NCBI RefSeq assembly: GCF_005503535.1
Contig: NZ_SCNN01000024.1
Location: 1 to 64,000, forward strand
DNA: 64,000 bases
Source: Mesorhizobium comanense
GTDB lineage: Bacteria; Pseudomonadota; Alphaproteobacteria; Rhizobiales; Rhizobiaceae
Direction of reading: 5' to 3'
Shown here one piece after another: positions 48,878-57,748 of this stretch. Below the pieces are notes generated by a model. It searched no databases, had not been told where the DNA came from, and saw nothing but the letters and a program-made list of their open reading frames with translations. Made by a program: the position numbers and the translations under genes. Every line of letters begins with the position of its first letter. Within the stretch, counting starts at the first letter, position 1.

Positions 48878-49639
48878 ATGAGCACGCTTGCGGTTGTCGA
48901 CGCTGAAAACTGGTACGAAACCATACGCATGGCGGACGGTGTTACGCTCATTCATGAGCCGTGGATAAAGCCGTTCTTCCGCTGCAACATGTGGCATGTG
49001 CGTGGCCGCGACCGGGATCTTCTGTTCGACAGCGGCCTTGGCCATGTCAGCCTCAGGCGTCAGGTGCCGCTGGTCACGGAACGAAAGCTCACCTGCGTGG
49101 CCAGCCACACGCATTTCGACCACATTGGCTGCCACCACGAATTCCCCGACCGCTGCGTCCACACGGCCGAGGCAGAAATCCTCGCCGATCCACGCAACGA
49201 ATGGACGGCGGCCGGCACTTATGCCACCGAGGAGATGTTCGATCGCCAGCCGCAAGGTTGGGACACGGGGCGTTATCGCATCCTGCCCGCGCCGGCCGGC
49301 CGTCTGCTCGAGCATGGCGACATCGTCGATCTCGGCGACCGCGCCTTCGAGGTCGTCCACACACCGGGCCACTCGCCTGGCGGCATCGCGCTCTACGAGG
49401 ACAAGACCGGCATCCTTTTGTCCGGCGACATCATCTATGACGGCCCGCTGATCGATGACGTCTACCACTCGGACATATCAGACTATATGGAGACGCTGCT
49501 TGCCATGCGTGACCTCGATGTCAGCGTGGTGCATGGCGGCCATTTCCCGAGCTTCGGCAAGGTGCGCTATCGGCAGTTGATCGACGAGTATCTCGACCGG
49601 AAACGGCAGGCCGGCTGTCATTTGCGGCCCCACCCCTGA
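48878..49639 (+). CDS. Metallo-beta-lactamase-fold hydrolase
   Basis: Zinc-dependent hydrolase of 253 residues. The metal motif HxHxDH is present as ASHTHFDHIGCHHEF, followed by a third ligand region EVVHTPGHSPGGIALYEDKT and ILLSGDIIYDGPL (metal-bridging Asp), and a final SVVHGGHFPSF with the last His. The gene begins three bases after the PotA stop, so it is in the importer operon, and it probably hydrolyses the imported compound or a product such as a lactone or thioester. The reaction is not determinable from sequence. Confidence 0.88.
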   Translation: MSTLAVVDAENWYETIRMADGVTLIHEPWIKPFFRCNMWHVRGRDRDLLFDSGLGHVSLRRQVPLVTERKLTCVASHTHFDHIGCHHEFPDRCVHTAEAEILADPRNEWTAAGTYATEEMFDRQPQGWDTGRYRILPAPAGRLLEHGDIVDLGDRAFEVVHTPGHSPGGIALYEDKTGILLSGDIIYDGPLIDDVYHSDISDYMETLLAMRDLDVSVVHGGHFPSFGKVRYRQLIDEYLDRKRQAGCHLRPHP

Positions 49640-49645
49640 GACTGG

Positions 49646-50341
49646 CTACTGCATCGGATCGAAATGCCTCGGAAATGCCTGGTGCAGCAGCAGCAGCATG
49701 GTCTTGCGCAAAACGTCCGTGTGGCGGCCGGCAGGGTTCAGGTGATCCCAGTACCACGCACCGTGAACCAGGTAGTTCAGGCTCTCCGACAGCGTGTGAA
49801 TGTCGACACCGGTATAGCCGCCGCTGCGCGCGATCTCGACCAGGAACTCAGTCGCCTCGGCGGTGTAGGCCAGATCGCTCGGCAGGCCGATCTCATTGTA
49901 GATCTGCATGCTCTTGCGGTCGCTGGAAAACGCGACGAAGACCGATACCCATTGGGGATGCTGGCGGGCAAAGCTTTGTGCGCAGCCAACCGCCCCCAGC
50001 AGCCGCTCCACCGGAGACAGGCCCGGCGCCCGCACCAATTGCAGCCACAGTTCGTCATACTGGTCGCTGAGATATTGCAGGGCGGCCCGGAACAGGTTCT
50101 CCTTGCTGCGGAAATGGAAGACCACAAGCGCGTTGGACGAACCGACATGCTGGGCGATGCGCTGCATCGTGACGCTCGCCAGGCCCTCCTCGGCGATGAG
50201 CTCGATCGTGGCGTCGATGATGCGCTGCACGCTTGCTTCGCCGCGCTCGCGCCGGCGGTCCTTGGGGGCGGCGTCATTGGCCGACGCCCTGCCCTTGCTT
50301 GTCGCGACCGCGCCTTTTGCCGTCGCCTTGCGTTGCACCAT
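49646..50341 (-). CDS. TetR-family regulator (BetI-like)
   Basis: A 231-residue regulator with an unusual basic, Ala/Lys-rich N-terminal extension (about 1-36, MVQRKATAKGAVATSKGRAS...), then the HTH RIIDATIELIAEEGLASVTM, QRIAQHVGSSNALVVFHF and SKENLFRAAL, in the style of BetI-type TetR proteins. The C-terminal ligand domain ends LLLHQAFPRHFDPMQ. Last gene of the binding-protein/amidase/TetR operon; 27 bases behind the amidase. Its tail meets the hydrolase gene with a 6-base gap. It likely controls this operon. Confidence 0.88.
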   Translation of the reverse strand: MVQRKATAKGAVATSKGRASANDAAPKDRRRERGEASVQRIIDATIELIAEEGLASVTMQRIAQHVGSSNALVVFHFRSKENLFRAALQYLSDQYDELWLQLVRAPGLSPVERLLGAVGCAQSFARQHPQWVSVFVAFSSDRKSMQIYNEIGLPSDLAYTAEATEFLVEIARSGGYTGVDIHTLSESLNYLVHGAWYWDHLNPAGRHTDVLRKTMLLLLHQAFPRHFDPMQ

Positions 50342-50368
50342 CTTTCGTCTCTTCCTTCCGCCGCCCGG

Positions 50369-51796
50369 TCAGAGCGAAGGGCGCGTCCCGGCCGTTGTGT
50401 ACCATTGCCCCTGTGCCGCTTCATAGGCCATCGCGGCCCGGAAGACATCGGCATCGCTGTAGGTGCGCCCGACGATCTGGAAGCCCGTCGGCACACCGTT
50501 GGCCGCGCGCCCCGATGGCATGGAAAGCACCGGGCAGCGACTGACCATGTTGAACGGTGTCGTCATCACCCAGCCCAGGGACGGGTTGACCTGCTTGCCG
50601 TTGATCTCGACGGTGCCCGTGGTCTGATCGAACTCCGCCGGCACGGCAGGGAGGGCGTTCGTTGGACAGATCAGCACATTGTAGGTCTCCAGCATCGGGC
50701 CCAGCGTCTGGTACATGCGCGCGGCCACATCCAGCGTCGCGACGAAATCGGTGGCCTTTGATTTCTGGCCGTCCTCGGCAAACCGCCGGGCATAGCTGGT
50801 CATGTCGCTGCTGTGTTCGGCAAGAAGTTGCGACAGCGACGCGCCGAAAAGATGTTCCAGATAAGCCATTCCGGCCTTGAGCACCCCGTCGTCCCAGCCA
50901 AGATCGACTTCCTCGACGGTAGCCCCCAGGGAGCGGAACACATCGCAAGCGGCGAGCATGTTCCTGCGCACATCCGGGTCGACTTCAAACGAGCCCAGAT
51001 CCATGGAGAAGGCGATCTTCCAACCCTTGATCGGCTTGTAGTCGAGCGGCAGGCGCAGCTTCGGGCGAAGCGTCGCGATGTCGAGCGGGCTCGGTCCGGC
51101 CATGACATTCTGCAGCAGGATCGCATCCCGGACATTCCGGGCCAACGGTCCGGTGTGGCAGTAGAAGTCGAGGTTGAACGGCGGCTCGTCCGGATTGCGG
51201 CCGTAGGGCGGCTTGAAGCCGACCAGGCCGCAGGCCGAAGCTGGAATGCGGATCGATCCGGCGATGTCCGATCCGGTGGCGATCGACGACGTGCCGGAGG
51301 CAAGCGTGGCCGCGGCGCCTCCCGACGAACCGCCCGGCGTGAAATCCGGATTCCAGGGGTTGCGGGTGACGCCCCATCGCTTCGACCAGGTGTAGCCGGC
51401 ACAGCTGAATTCCGGCGTTGCCGTGCGGGCATGCACGATGCCGCCCGCCTTCATGATGCGCTCGTTCATGGTCGAGGTGTGGCCGCCCATCGCATCCCTG
51501 GACAGCAGCGAACCATGCGATGTCGGCTTGCCCTTGATGTAGCTCTCGTCCTTGATGCCGATCGGCAGCCCTTCGAGCGCGCCGGTCCTGGCGCCCCTGG
51601 CATACTTCGCCTCGGCCCTGGCGGCGAGCTTCAGCGCCTCTTCGAAATGCTCGAAGGTGAGGCAGTTGATCGACGACTTTGTCGCCTCGGCACGGCGGAT
51701 GGTCGCCTGCATCAGTTCGACGGGCGAGAGTTTCTTGGCCTTGAACAGCCGGAGCGCCTCGTGGGCCGGCATATAGCAAAGGTCGAGATCGGACAT
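50369..51796 (-). CDS. Amidase-signature-family hydrolase
   Basis: Hydrolyses a C-N amide bond. 475 residues with the Ser-cisSer-Lys triad visible: Lys in PIGIKDESYIKGKPTSHGS, cis-Ser in PGGSSGGAAATLASG and the nucleophile Ser in TGSDIAGSIRIPASACGL. The C-terminal FQIVGRTYSDADVFRAAMAY is also typical of the family. ATG 51796 has AGGAG 8 bases upstream; a frame extension of ten codons has none. Flanked by a polyamine-type binding protein and a TetR regulator, it probably attacks an imported amide. Gln-tRNA amidotransferase GatA is unlikely given this context. Confidence 0.93.
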   Translation of the reverse strand: MSDLDLCYMPAHEALRLFKAKKLSPVELMQATIRRAEATKSSINCLTFEHFEEALKLAARAEAKYARGARTGALEGLPIGIKDESYIKGKPTSHGSLLSRDAMGGHTSTMNERIMKAGGIVHARTATPEFSCAGYTWSKRWGVTRNPWNPDFTPGGSSGGAAATLASGTSSIATGSDIAGSIRIPASACGLVGFKPPYGRNPDEPPFNLDFYCHTGPLARNVRDAILLQNVMAGPSPLDIATLRPKLRLPLDYKPIKGWKIAFSMDLGSFEVDPDVRRNMLAACDVFRSLGATVEEVDLGWDDGVLKAGMAYLEHLFGASLSQLLAEHSSDMTSYARRFAEDGQKSKATDFVATLDVAARMYQTLGPMLETYNVLICPTNALPAVPAEFDQTTGTVEINGKQVNPSLGWVMTTPFNMVSRCPVLSMPSGRAANGVPTGFQIVGRTYSDADVFRAAMAYEAAQGQWYTTAGTRPSL

Positions 51797-51841
51797 GGAA
51801 AATCTCCTGCGATCGTAGGATCGCACCTGGCATGAGAGGTA

Positions 51842-51866
51842 ACCGGACCGCGTTTCACGGTCCGGT
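51842..51866 (-). terminator. Hairpin between binding-protein and amidase genes
   Basis: A perfect 9-bp stem (ACCGGACCG / CGGTCCGGT, 7-base loop) lies 25 bases behind the binding-protein stop on the minus strand. There is no T-run, so it is more likely an mRNA-stabilising or attenuating element than a full terminator. Confidence 0.55.
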
Positions 51867-51890
51867 ATGTGATGGGGTAGCCGGGCGCCG

Positions 51891-52925
51891 CTATTTCTGG
51901 AGGTCGGTCCAGATCTTCGTGTAGAGCGCCTGCACGTCAGACGGACAGGCCGGCATGAACTGGCCTTTGTCGGCGAACTCGGCCGGGATCACCACCTCGG
52001 GCGCGGACTTCATGTCATCGGGCAGGAAAGCCTCGGAACCCTTGATGCCGTTGGCGTAGCGGGCGAAGGCCGAAATCATCGCGGCATTCTTCGGGTCCAT
52101 GATGAAATTCTGGAAGAGCTTGGCGTTCTCGACATTCTTGGCGTCCTTGAGAACCGCGACATTGTCCATCCAGATCGGAAAGCCTTCTTTCGGGTAGCCG
52201 TAGACGATCTTGTCGTTCTGCAGCCGCTCGCGCAGCGATATGCCGTTCCAGTTGACGCCGGCGGCGATGTCGCCCCGGCCAAGGCCATCGACGGCCGCGT
52301 AATCGAGCGAAAGCCACTTCGCCTTCGCTTCGACCAGCTTGTCGTGCACCTTCTTCAGGACTTGCATGTCGTCGGTGCAGTATTTGCCGCCCTCATAGGC
52401 GATGGCGAGGAACATGATGTCGCCCATTTCGGGCACGACATTGATCTTGCCGACAAGTTCGGTCGGCGGATCGAGGAAAAGCGCCGAGGTGTTCGGGTCG
52501 CCGGCATAGACCGACTTGTTCACCGAAATGCCGGTCGTGCCCCACTGCCACGGAACCGTATATTTGCGGCCCGGATCGAAGGGAACGTCGACCCATCGCG
52601 GATCGACATTCTTGAAATTCTCCATCTTGTTGGGGTCGGTCTCCAGCAGCAGACCTTCGCTGATCCAGATCGGCACGACACTGGCGGAAGGCACGACGAT
52701 GTCATAGCCCGAAGCGCCCTGGCGCACCTTGGCAAGCGCGGTGTCGTTGGAGTCGTAGTCGGTCACCGTGACCTTGACCTTGTAGGTCTCCTCGAACTTC
52801 TTGATCAGGTCCGGGCTGGTGTAATTGCCCCAGTTGTAGATGTTGAGTTCGCCATCCGCGCGCGCGACACCTGTTGCGGTAAAAAGTGTCAGCCCGACGG
52901 CCGCCGCGGTCAGTTTCCAGTTCAT
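51891..52925 (-). CDS. Polyamine/spermidine-type ABC substrate-binding protein, orphan
   Basis: Periplasmic binding protein of 344 residues. Signal peptide about 1-24 (WKLTAAAVGLTLFTATGVARA), then GELNIYNWGNYTSPDLIKKF, the hallmark of PotD/PotF proteins, VTDYDSNDTALAKVRQGASG and YDIVVPSASVVPIW. No permease or ATPase accompanies it, so it probably shares the importer 5 kb away or another one. ATG 52925 has GGGAGC upstream; an open extension of 44 codons is disregarded because it would bury the signal peptide. First gene of the operon with the amidase and TetR. Confidence 0.92.
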   Translation of the reverse strand: MNWKLTAAAVGLTLFTATGVARADGELNIYNWGNYTSPDLIKKFEETYKVKVTVTDYDSNDTALAKVRQGASGYDIVVPSASVVPIWISEGLLLETDPNKMENFKNVDPRWVDVPFDPGRKYTVPWQWGTTGISVNKSVYAGDPNTSALFLDPPTELVGKINVVPEMGDIMFLAIAYEGGKYCTDDMQVLKKVHDKLVEAKAKWLSLDYAAVDGLGRGDIAAGVNWNGISLRERLQNDKIVYGYPKEGFPIWMDNVAVLKDAKNVENAKLFQNFIMDPKNAAMISAFARYANGIKGSEAFLPDDMKSAPEVVIPAEFADKGQFMPACPSDVQALYTKIWTDLQK

Positions 52926-53245
52926 GCGAGTTGCTCCCATTGTTGGGACCGTCCGCGTCATCGCCTCGGGTCCATTTTTCTCTGACGAAAAACCGGAGGC
53001 GCCATTCAGCTCCACGAACGGCCGCCCGACTGTCACGATGTTCCCTTCCGGGGCCATTCACCGGCAACGCCGGCTGGCCATTCTTGGCATCAGGAATAAC
53101 TATGACTAACTATTCAGTCAATATCTTTTCACGCATCGCTGGCGGGCCGCGCACCTGCGTGTCAGGGTGGCCCTTGCACGACGCACCCCAACCTCAACTG
53201 GTCACGCACTCGCGGCCGGTTTGGTGCACCGGGCGAACCAGGGCG
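52926..53245. other. Promoter region of the orphan binding-protein operon
   Basis: About 320 bases without a credible gene, between the binding-protein start and the 3' end of the glycosyltransferase gene, both on the minus strand. It carries the operator candidate at 53103-53120 in a short A+T-rich stretch. Confidence 0.5.
53103..53120. promoter_or_regulatory. TetR operator candidate upstream of the amidase operon
   Basis: Imperfect palindrome TGACTAACT / ATTCAGTCA (7 of 9 positions symmetric). It shares the TGACT core with the 45006-45031 site. It lies about 180 bases before the binding-protein start. Confidence 0.45.
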
Positions 53246-54172
53246 TCAGTCCGAGCCGGTCGTCGGAAGTGAAATGGAGTAGCGCGGCGCCGAATTCCTC
53301 GGCTTCCGCCAAGGCCGCAGCCGATCCTTCAGTCTCTTGCGCACGATCGGCTTGTCGTAAAGCGGGGGCGGCAGTCCGGCGAGTGCGTAGTAATCGTCGA
53401 GGATGCTGGTCTGCAGCAGCCGTTGCTCCTGCGTGAAGAAACTGAAATGGGATGCCGCGAGATTACCGAAGACCTTGCCCGGACGATCGAGCTTTGCCGG
53501 CAAGGTCACCGACAGCCATTCTTCCTCGTCATCTCCCGGCGGATAGAACAACTCGCCCAGGCCCAGCACGTCCGACCCGAAGAAACCGATCGCGTTGATG
53601 GAAAAACGGCCCAGCCTGACTTCCCGGTCCGGCACGCGGAAGTCACTCAGCCGGTTCGTCCGAACCGCTTCGATGAAGACCGGGTGAAGCGCCTCGGGAA
53701 AGCTGGCATGGGCCCAGGAATAAGGACACATAGCCTGACAGGTGAGTGGCCCATCGATCAGAACCCTGGAGAAATTCTTGATCAACGTGTTGCAGACCGC
53801 ATTGTTGATGATGAGCGGCGCATACCAGAGCGCCGACCCTTTCTCGGCCATGGCGCGTTCCTTGTATCGGCGCAGAAAGTCGTCCTCGAGGAAAACCACA
53901 TCGTCGTCGAGGCGAAGGTACAGAGCGTCGGCGTCATCGCAGAAACGGAAGAACCTGCCGATGATTTCGACGCTGCCATCCGCGCTTGGAAGCGTCTTGA
54001 TGCTGCAGCGCGGATCACTCGCCGCCAAGCGCCGGAGATAGGCGCGATCGGCATCGTTTCGGCAATTGTCCCAAAGTTGCCATTCATGCACTTCGGGACT
54101 CCCGAGAACATGATGGCTGAGCAGGCGAAGATATTTTTCACGACCCGCCGGCGTCACGACGATCAGCTTCAT
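53246..54172 (-). CDS. Putative glycosyltransferase (GT-A-like)
   Basis: A 308-residue protein. The N-terminus MKLIVVTPAGREKYLRLLSH and the central ADALYLRLDDDVVFLEDDFL resemble GT-A transferases, whose DxD motif holds the metal and nucleotide sugar; here it is LDDDV at about residue 93. The C-terminus is Arg/Lys-rich (RLKDRLRPWRKPRNSAPRYS). A longer reading frame to 54787 exists, but the ATG at 54172 starts the recognisable fold. It is divergent from a DUF707 gene and near glf and a UDP-sugar epimerase gene, suggesting a surface polysaccharide role. Specific reaction unknown. Confidence 0.7.
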   Translation of the reverse strand: MKLIVVTPAGREKYLRLLSHHVLGSPEVHEWQLWDNCRNDADRAYLRRLAASDPRCSIKTLPSADGSVEIIGRFFRFCDDADALYLRLDDDVVFLEDDFLRRYKERAMAEKGSALWYAPLIINNAVCNTLIKNFSRVLIDGPLTCQAMCPYSWAHASFPEALHPVFIEAVRTNRLSDFRVPDREVRLGRFSINAIGFFGSDVLGLGELFYPPGDDEEEWLSVTLPAKLDRPGKVFGNLAASHFSFFTQEQRLLQTSILDDYYALAGLPPPLYDKPIVRKRLKDRLRPWRKPRNSAPRYSISLPTTGSD

Positions 54173-54400
54173 CAGAATCCTCCCGCATAACGGTCCGAAT
54201 GTTCCAGCGAGGTAAATCCGATCGCACCGTGAATCCAAATTCAAATTGCGGTGTGGGATGGTCGCACGGCCCAGGCGCGCTCGACATCCCTGGGATCGCA
54301 GCGACAATGATCGGACGAACAAATCCCCGGCCCGGCCCTTCGCATTCATCCGGCTTTGGTGTACGGCCTCGCCAGGGGCAGCAATAGCTTGGACCGAAGC

Positions 54401-55306
54401 ATGGTTCTCGAAAACCCATCTTTGACGAACGCCGCCCAGCGCAATCTCGTGGTCGTGCGGGCGGGTGACAACTCCCTCCATCGCGGATGGGGCGCAGACG
54501 ATCGCGGATGCGAATTCGATCTGATCGTCAGCTACTATGGCGCCGATCCGTCGCTGTTCCGGCAGCCCCATGAAAACAGGGTCGACTACATCGGAGGCAA
54601 ATGGGACGGCATCCACGCCTTGCTCACCCAGCGACCTGAACTTCTCGATCGCTACCGGTACATCTGGTTTCCGGACGATGATCTGGAGGCAGACAGGGCA
54701 ACCATCGAGGCGATGTTTTCCAATATGCGCCGACTGGACCTTCACGTTGCCCAACCGGCACTGACGCCGGACAGCTATTATAGCCATCTGCCGTTTCTGC
54801 GTTCCAAGAGTTTTGAATTTCGTTTGATTGACAAGGTCGAGGTCATGGCTCCCTGTTTGAGATCCGACGTGGCATGCAGGATGCTACCTCTTTTCAGAGA
54901 CTCCATGAGTGGGTTCGGTCTTGACCTTCTGTGGACGAGACTTGCCGAGCAGAATCTCGGAACATCTGCTGTCTTCGACGCCTTGCCCGTCCGCCATACA
55001 CGGCCAGTCGGAAATCATCTGGCGACAGCAATGCTCAAGTCCGGCCGCACGCCTGAGGCGGAATATCGCCTGCTGGCCGTGCGGTATGGATTCGGCGAGT
55101 TCTTTCCGCTGTCTTATGGGGCCGTGGACCGCAAAGGCAGGCACTGGCGATCGCGATCCATGATCGGCCTGCGCATGGTGGCCGATTATTTTGCGGACAG
55201 AAAGCATTTCCGGCAGGCATCGCGGCTCAAGAAGCGGTTGTGGAGCCTTCTGCGCCGGCAATGGTCCAGACCTGTCAATCTTTCCCAGATCGAACTCGAG
55301 CCATAG
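54401..55306 (+). CDS. DUF707-family protein, likely glycosyltransferase-related
   Basis: A 301-residue protein with the DUF707 pattern: NLVVVRAGDNSLHRGWGADD, FDLIVSYYGADPSLF, VDYIGGKWDGIHALL and YIWFPDDDLEADRATIEAMF, the last with an acidic DDD cluster like a nucleotide-sugar site. The end is strongly basic. ATG 54401 is preferred over the TTG at 54356. It precedes glf by 16 bases on the same strand, so probably the same transcript. Biochemical role not established for the family as far as I know; a sugar-transfer function is inferred. Confidence 0.75.
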   Translation: MVLENPSLTNAAQRNLVVVRAGDNSLHRGWGADDRGCEFDLIVSYYGADPSLFRQPHENRVDYIGGKWDGIHALLTQRPELLDRYRYIWFPDDDLEADRATIEAMFSNMRRLDLHVAQPALTPDSYYSHLPFLRSKSFEFRLIDKVEVMAPCLRSDVACRMLPLFRDSMSGFGLDLLWTRLAEQNLGTSAVFDALPVRHTRPVGNHLATAMLKSGRTPEAEYRLLAVRYGFGEFFPLSYGAVDRKGRHWRSRSMIGLRMVADYFADRKHFRQASRLKKRLWSLLRRQWSRPVNLSQIELEP

Positions 55307-55322
55307 GGCGGCAAATCCGCGA

Positions 55323-56504
55323 ATGGACAATCTGTTGGGCGAAGCCGAGATCCTCATCGTCGGCGCGGGCTTCTACGGCGCCACGCTCGCCGAGCGCATC
55401 GCCACTCAACTTGGCCGGCGCGTGCTGGTGATCGACCGACGCCGGCATATTGGCGGCAATGCCTTTACCGAACAGGACCCCGTCACCGGTGTCGAAATCC
55501 ATCGCTACGGCCCGCATCTGTTCCACACATCCAACGAGGAGGTGTGGAACTACCTGCGGACCTTCAGCGGGTTCACGACCTACCGCCATCGCGCCTTTTC
55601 GACCTATCGCGACAAGGTCTATCCTCTGCCGATCAACCTTGCCACGATCTGTCAGTTCTTCGGCAAACGGCTGAGCCCCGACGAGGCCCGCCGCATGATC
55701 TCCGAGCATGCGGCGGAACTTGGCGACCGTCCGCCGGCCAATCTCGAGGAGAAGGCGATCTCGCTCGTCGGCCGCCCCCTCTACGAAGCCTTCATCAGGG
55801 GCTACACCGCCAAGCAATGGCAGACGGATCCTCGTGAACTGCCGGCACAGATCATCGCCCGCCTGCCGGTCCGCTACACATTCGAGGACGGCTATTTCAA
55901 TGATCGCTTCCAGGGCCAACCCGTGGACGGCTACACGGCGATCTTCGAAAGGATGCTGGCGCACGAACTCATAGAAACAAGGCTCGGCATCGACTTCTTC
56001 GATATCAAACCGCTTCTGCGCAAGGACCTGCCGGTCGTCTATACCGGTCCGATCGACCGTTACTTCGATTATAGCGAAGGTGAGCTCGGCTGGCGGACCA
56101 TCGACATCGATCTGGAGGTCATGGATACGCCGGACCATCAAGGCACGGCGATCATGAACTATGCCGATGAAACCGTGCCCTATACCCGCGTGGTCGAATT
56201 CCGGCATTTCAATCCGGAACGCCAGCATGGCAGCGACAAGACGCTCATAGGTCGCGAGTATTCCCGCTTTGCCGGCCGCGCCGACGAACCCTATTATCCG
56301 ATCGACACGGCAAGGGACCAGGCGGTCTACCGCCGCTATCTCGAACGGGCATCCGCCGAGAAGAACCTGCATCTCGGCGGGCGGCTCGGCACCTACCGGT
56401 ATCTCGACATGCACCAGGCGATCGGCGCGGCCCTCAAGGCCTTCGAGACCGTTCTTGAGCCCTATTTTGCCGGCCGGTTAGATTCCGTTTCGCGGTCGCC
56501 GTGA
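55323..56504 (+). CDS. glf: UDP-galactopyranose mutase
   Basis: Flavoenzyme that converts UDP-galactopyranose to UDP-galactofuranose, a precursor of galactofuranose-containing surface polymers. 393 residues: FAD-binding EILIVGAGFYGATLAERIA, RRHIGGNAFTEQD, the UGM motif RYGPHLFHTSNEEVWNYL, then YRHRAFSTYRDKVYPLPINL, FIRGYTAKQWQTDP and the C-terminal GRLGTYRYLDMHQAIGAAL. All are diagnostic. ATG 55323 gives the standard N-terminus; the upstream open frame overlaps the DUF707 gene. Confidence 0.95.
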   Translation: MDNLLGEAEILIVGAGFYGATLAERIATQLGRRVLVIDRRRHIGGNAFTEQDPVTGVEIHRYGPHLFHTSNEEVWNYLRTFSGFTTYRHRAFSTYRDKVYPLPINLATICQFFGKRLSPDEARRMISEHAAELGDRPPANLEEKAISLVGRPLYEAFIRGYTAKQWQTDPRELPAQIIARLPVRYTFEDGYFNDRFQGQPVDGYTAIFERMLAHELIETRLGIDFFDIKPLLRKDLPVVYTGPIDRYFDYSEGELGWRTIDIDLEVMDTPDHQGTAIMNYADETVPYTRVVEFRHFNPERQHGSDKTLIGREYSRFAGRADEPYYPIDTARDQAVYRRYLERASAEKNLHLGGRLGTYRYLDMHQAIGAALKAFETVLEPYFAGRLDSVSRSP

Positions 56505-56537
56505 CGGCGAGGCTCCAATACGCTGGAATTTCCGGTC

Positions 56538-57509
56538 TCAGCTGGTTGCCGCCGATTTGCCGCCGCCAGCGATCTGGCGCCTGAACCATTCGAAGGTGCG
56601 CAGGATCCCTTCCTCGTAGCCGGTCGTCGCCTCCCAGCCGGGAAGAAGCCGCTTTGCCAGGGTAAGGTCCGGGCAGCGATTTGTCGGATCCTGCGGGACG
56701 GGAGGATAGTGTTCGATGCGGCTGCCCGGAACGAGCGAGCACACGAACTTCGCAATGTCGACAACCGAGATTTCGCGATTGTTGCCGAGGTTCAAAGGCC
56801 CCTTGTGCTCGATGCCGTCGCGCCAGAAGAAGCGTTCGAGCCCATCGACGATGTCGTCGACATAGCCCCAGCTGCGTGACTGGGAGCCGTCGCCATAGAC
56901 GGTCAGGACCCCGGTGGTCAGGGCCTGGCTGACAAAGTTCGAAACGGCCCGGCCGTCATCGATACGCGTGCGCGGTCCATAGGTGTTGAACAGCCTGACG
57001 ACACGCACATCAAGGCCGCTTACGCGCTGCTCCTCGAACAGCAGTGCCTCTGTGCATCGCTTGCTTTCGTCGTAAGAGGATCTGGGACCCGTACAGTCCA
57101 CGGCACCCCGGTAGCTCTCCGGCTGCGGCGAAACCATGGGATCGCCATAAACCTCAGAAGTCGAGGCGAAGCAGAAACGGCCGCCGGGTCTGAGCAGCGA
57201 CAGAAGGTTGAGCGCGCCGCCTATATTGGCCCGGATCGTACGCGCCGGCTCGCGCATGTACCATACCGGGGAAGCAGGCGACGCCAGATGGAGGATCTCG
57301 TCGAAACGTTCATCGGCTGCGAAGCTTTCGGCGTCGGCAATCCGCAAACTCAATCGCGGGTCCGCGACATGAGCGATGTTATCGCGCGATCCGGTCCAGA
57401 GATTGTCGACGACGACGAGCTTTTGGAGGTCATCGCGCCGCAACAGGCGATCGACGAGATGCGAACCGACGAAGCCGCAGCCTCCGGAAATCAACACGTT
57501 GCGCGGCAT
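56538..57509 (-). CDS. NAD-dependent nucleotide-sugar epimerase/decarboxylase (UDP-xylose synthase-like)
   Basis: Short-chain dehydrogenase of the extended class, 323 residues. The N-terminus NVLISGGCGFVGSHLVDRLL binds NAD; FASTSEVYGDP and SSYDESKRCTEALLFEEQ give the Ser/Tyr-x3-Lys active site; VVRLFNTYGPRTRIDDGRAV is the UDP-glucuronate decarboxylase/epimerase signature. The closest functional match is UDP-glucuronate decarboxylase, which makes UDP-xylose, but other UDP-sugar epimerases share these motifs. Convergent with glf; part of the small polysaccharide cluster. Confidence 0.87.
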   Translation of the reverse strand: MPRNVLISGGCGFVGSHLVDRLLRRDDLQKLVVVDNLWTGSRDNIAHVADPRLSLRIADAESFAADERFDEILHLASPASPVWYMREPARTIRANIGGALNLLSLLRPGGRFCFASTSEVYGDPMVSPQPESYRGAVDCTGPRSSYDESKRCTEALLFEEQRVSGLDVRVVRLFNTYGPRTRIDDGRAVSNFVSQALTTGVLTVYGDGSQSRSWGYVDDIVDGLERFFWRDGIEHKGPLNLGNNREISVVDIAKFVCSLVPGSRIEHYPPVPQDPTNRCPDLTLAKRLLPGWEATTGYEEGILRTFEWFRRQIAGGGKSAATS

Positions 57510-57748
57510 GCGCCCTCCCCTCCAGAATTCGGCCGGTCATCGCGCCGCGGCTTGCTTCCCGAAGATGGTGGGAAACGGATCCTGTCCGAATCCGGAGGTC
57601 TTGTATCAGTGCTTTCATCGATGCTGCAATTGCAACGATCAAACTTGTCTTGCGCCAGCCGGCTGCGGGCCGCCAGAGGACGAACGGCCCGCGACAACGC
57701 GTTCGCGAACCTGAAAGGCGCGCCGATGGGCGATCGTTTCGTTCCGGC
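57510..57748. other. Intergenic region without recognised feature
   Basis: About 240 bases upstream of the epimerase gene. The short overlapping open frames on both strands look accidental. No clear operator or hairpin was noticed. Confidence 0.4.
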
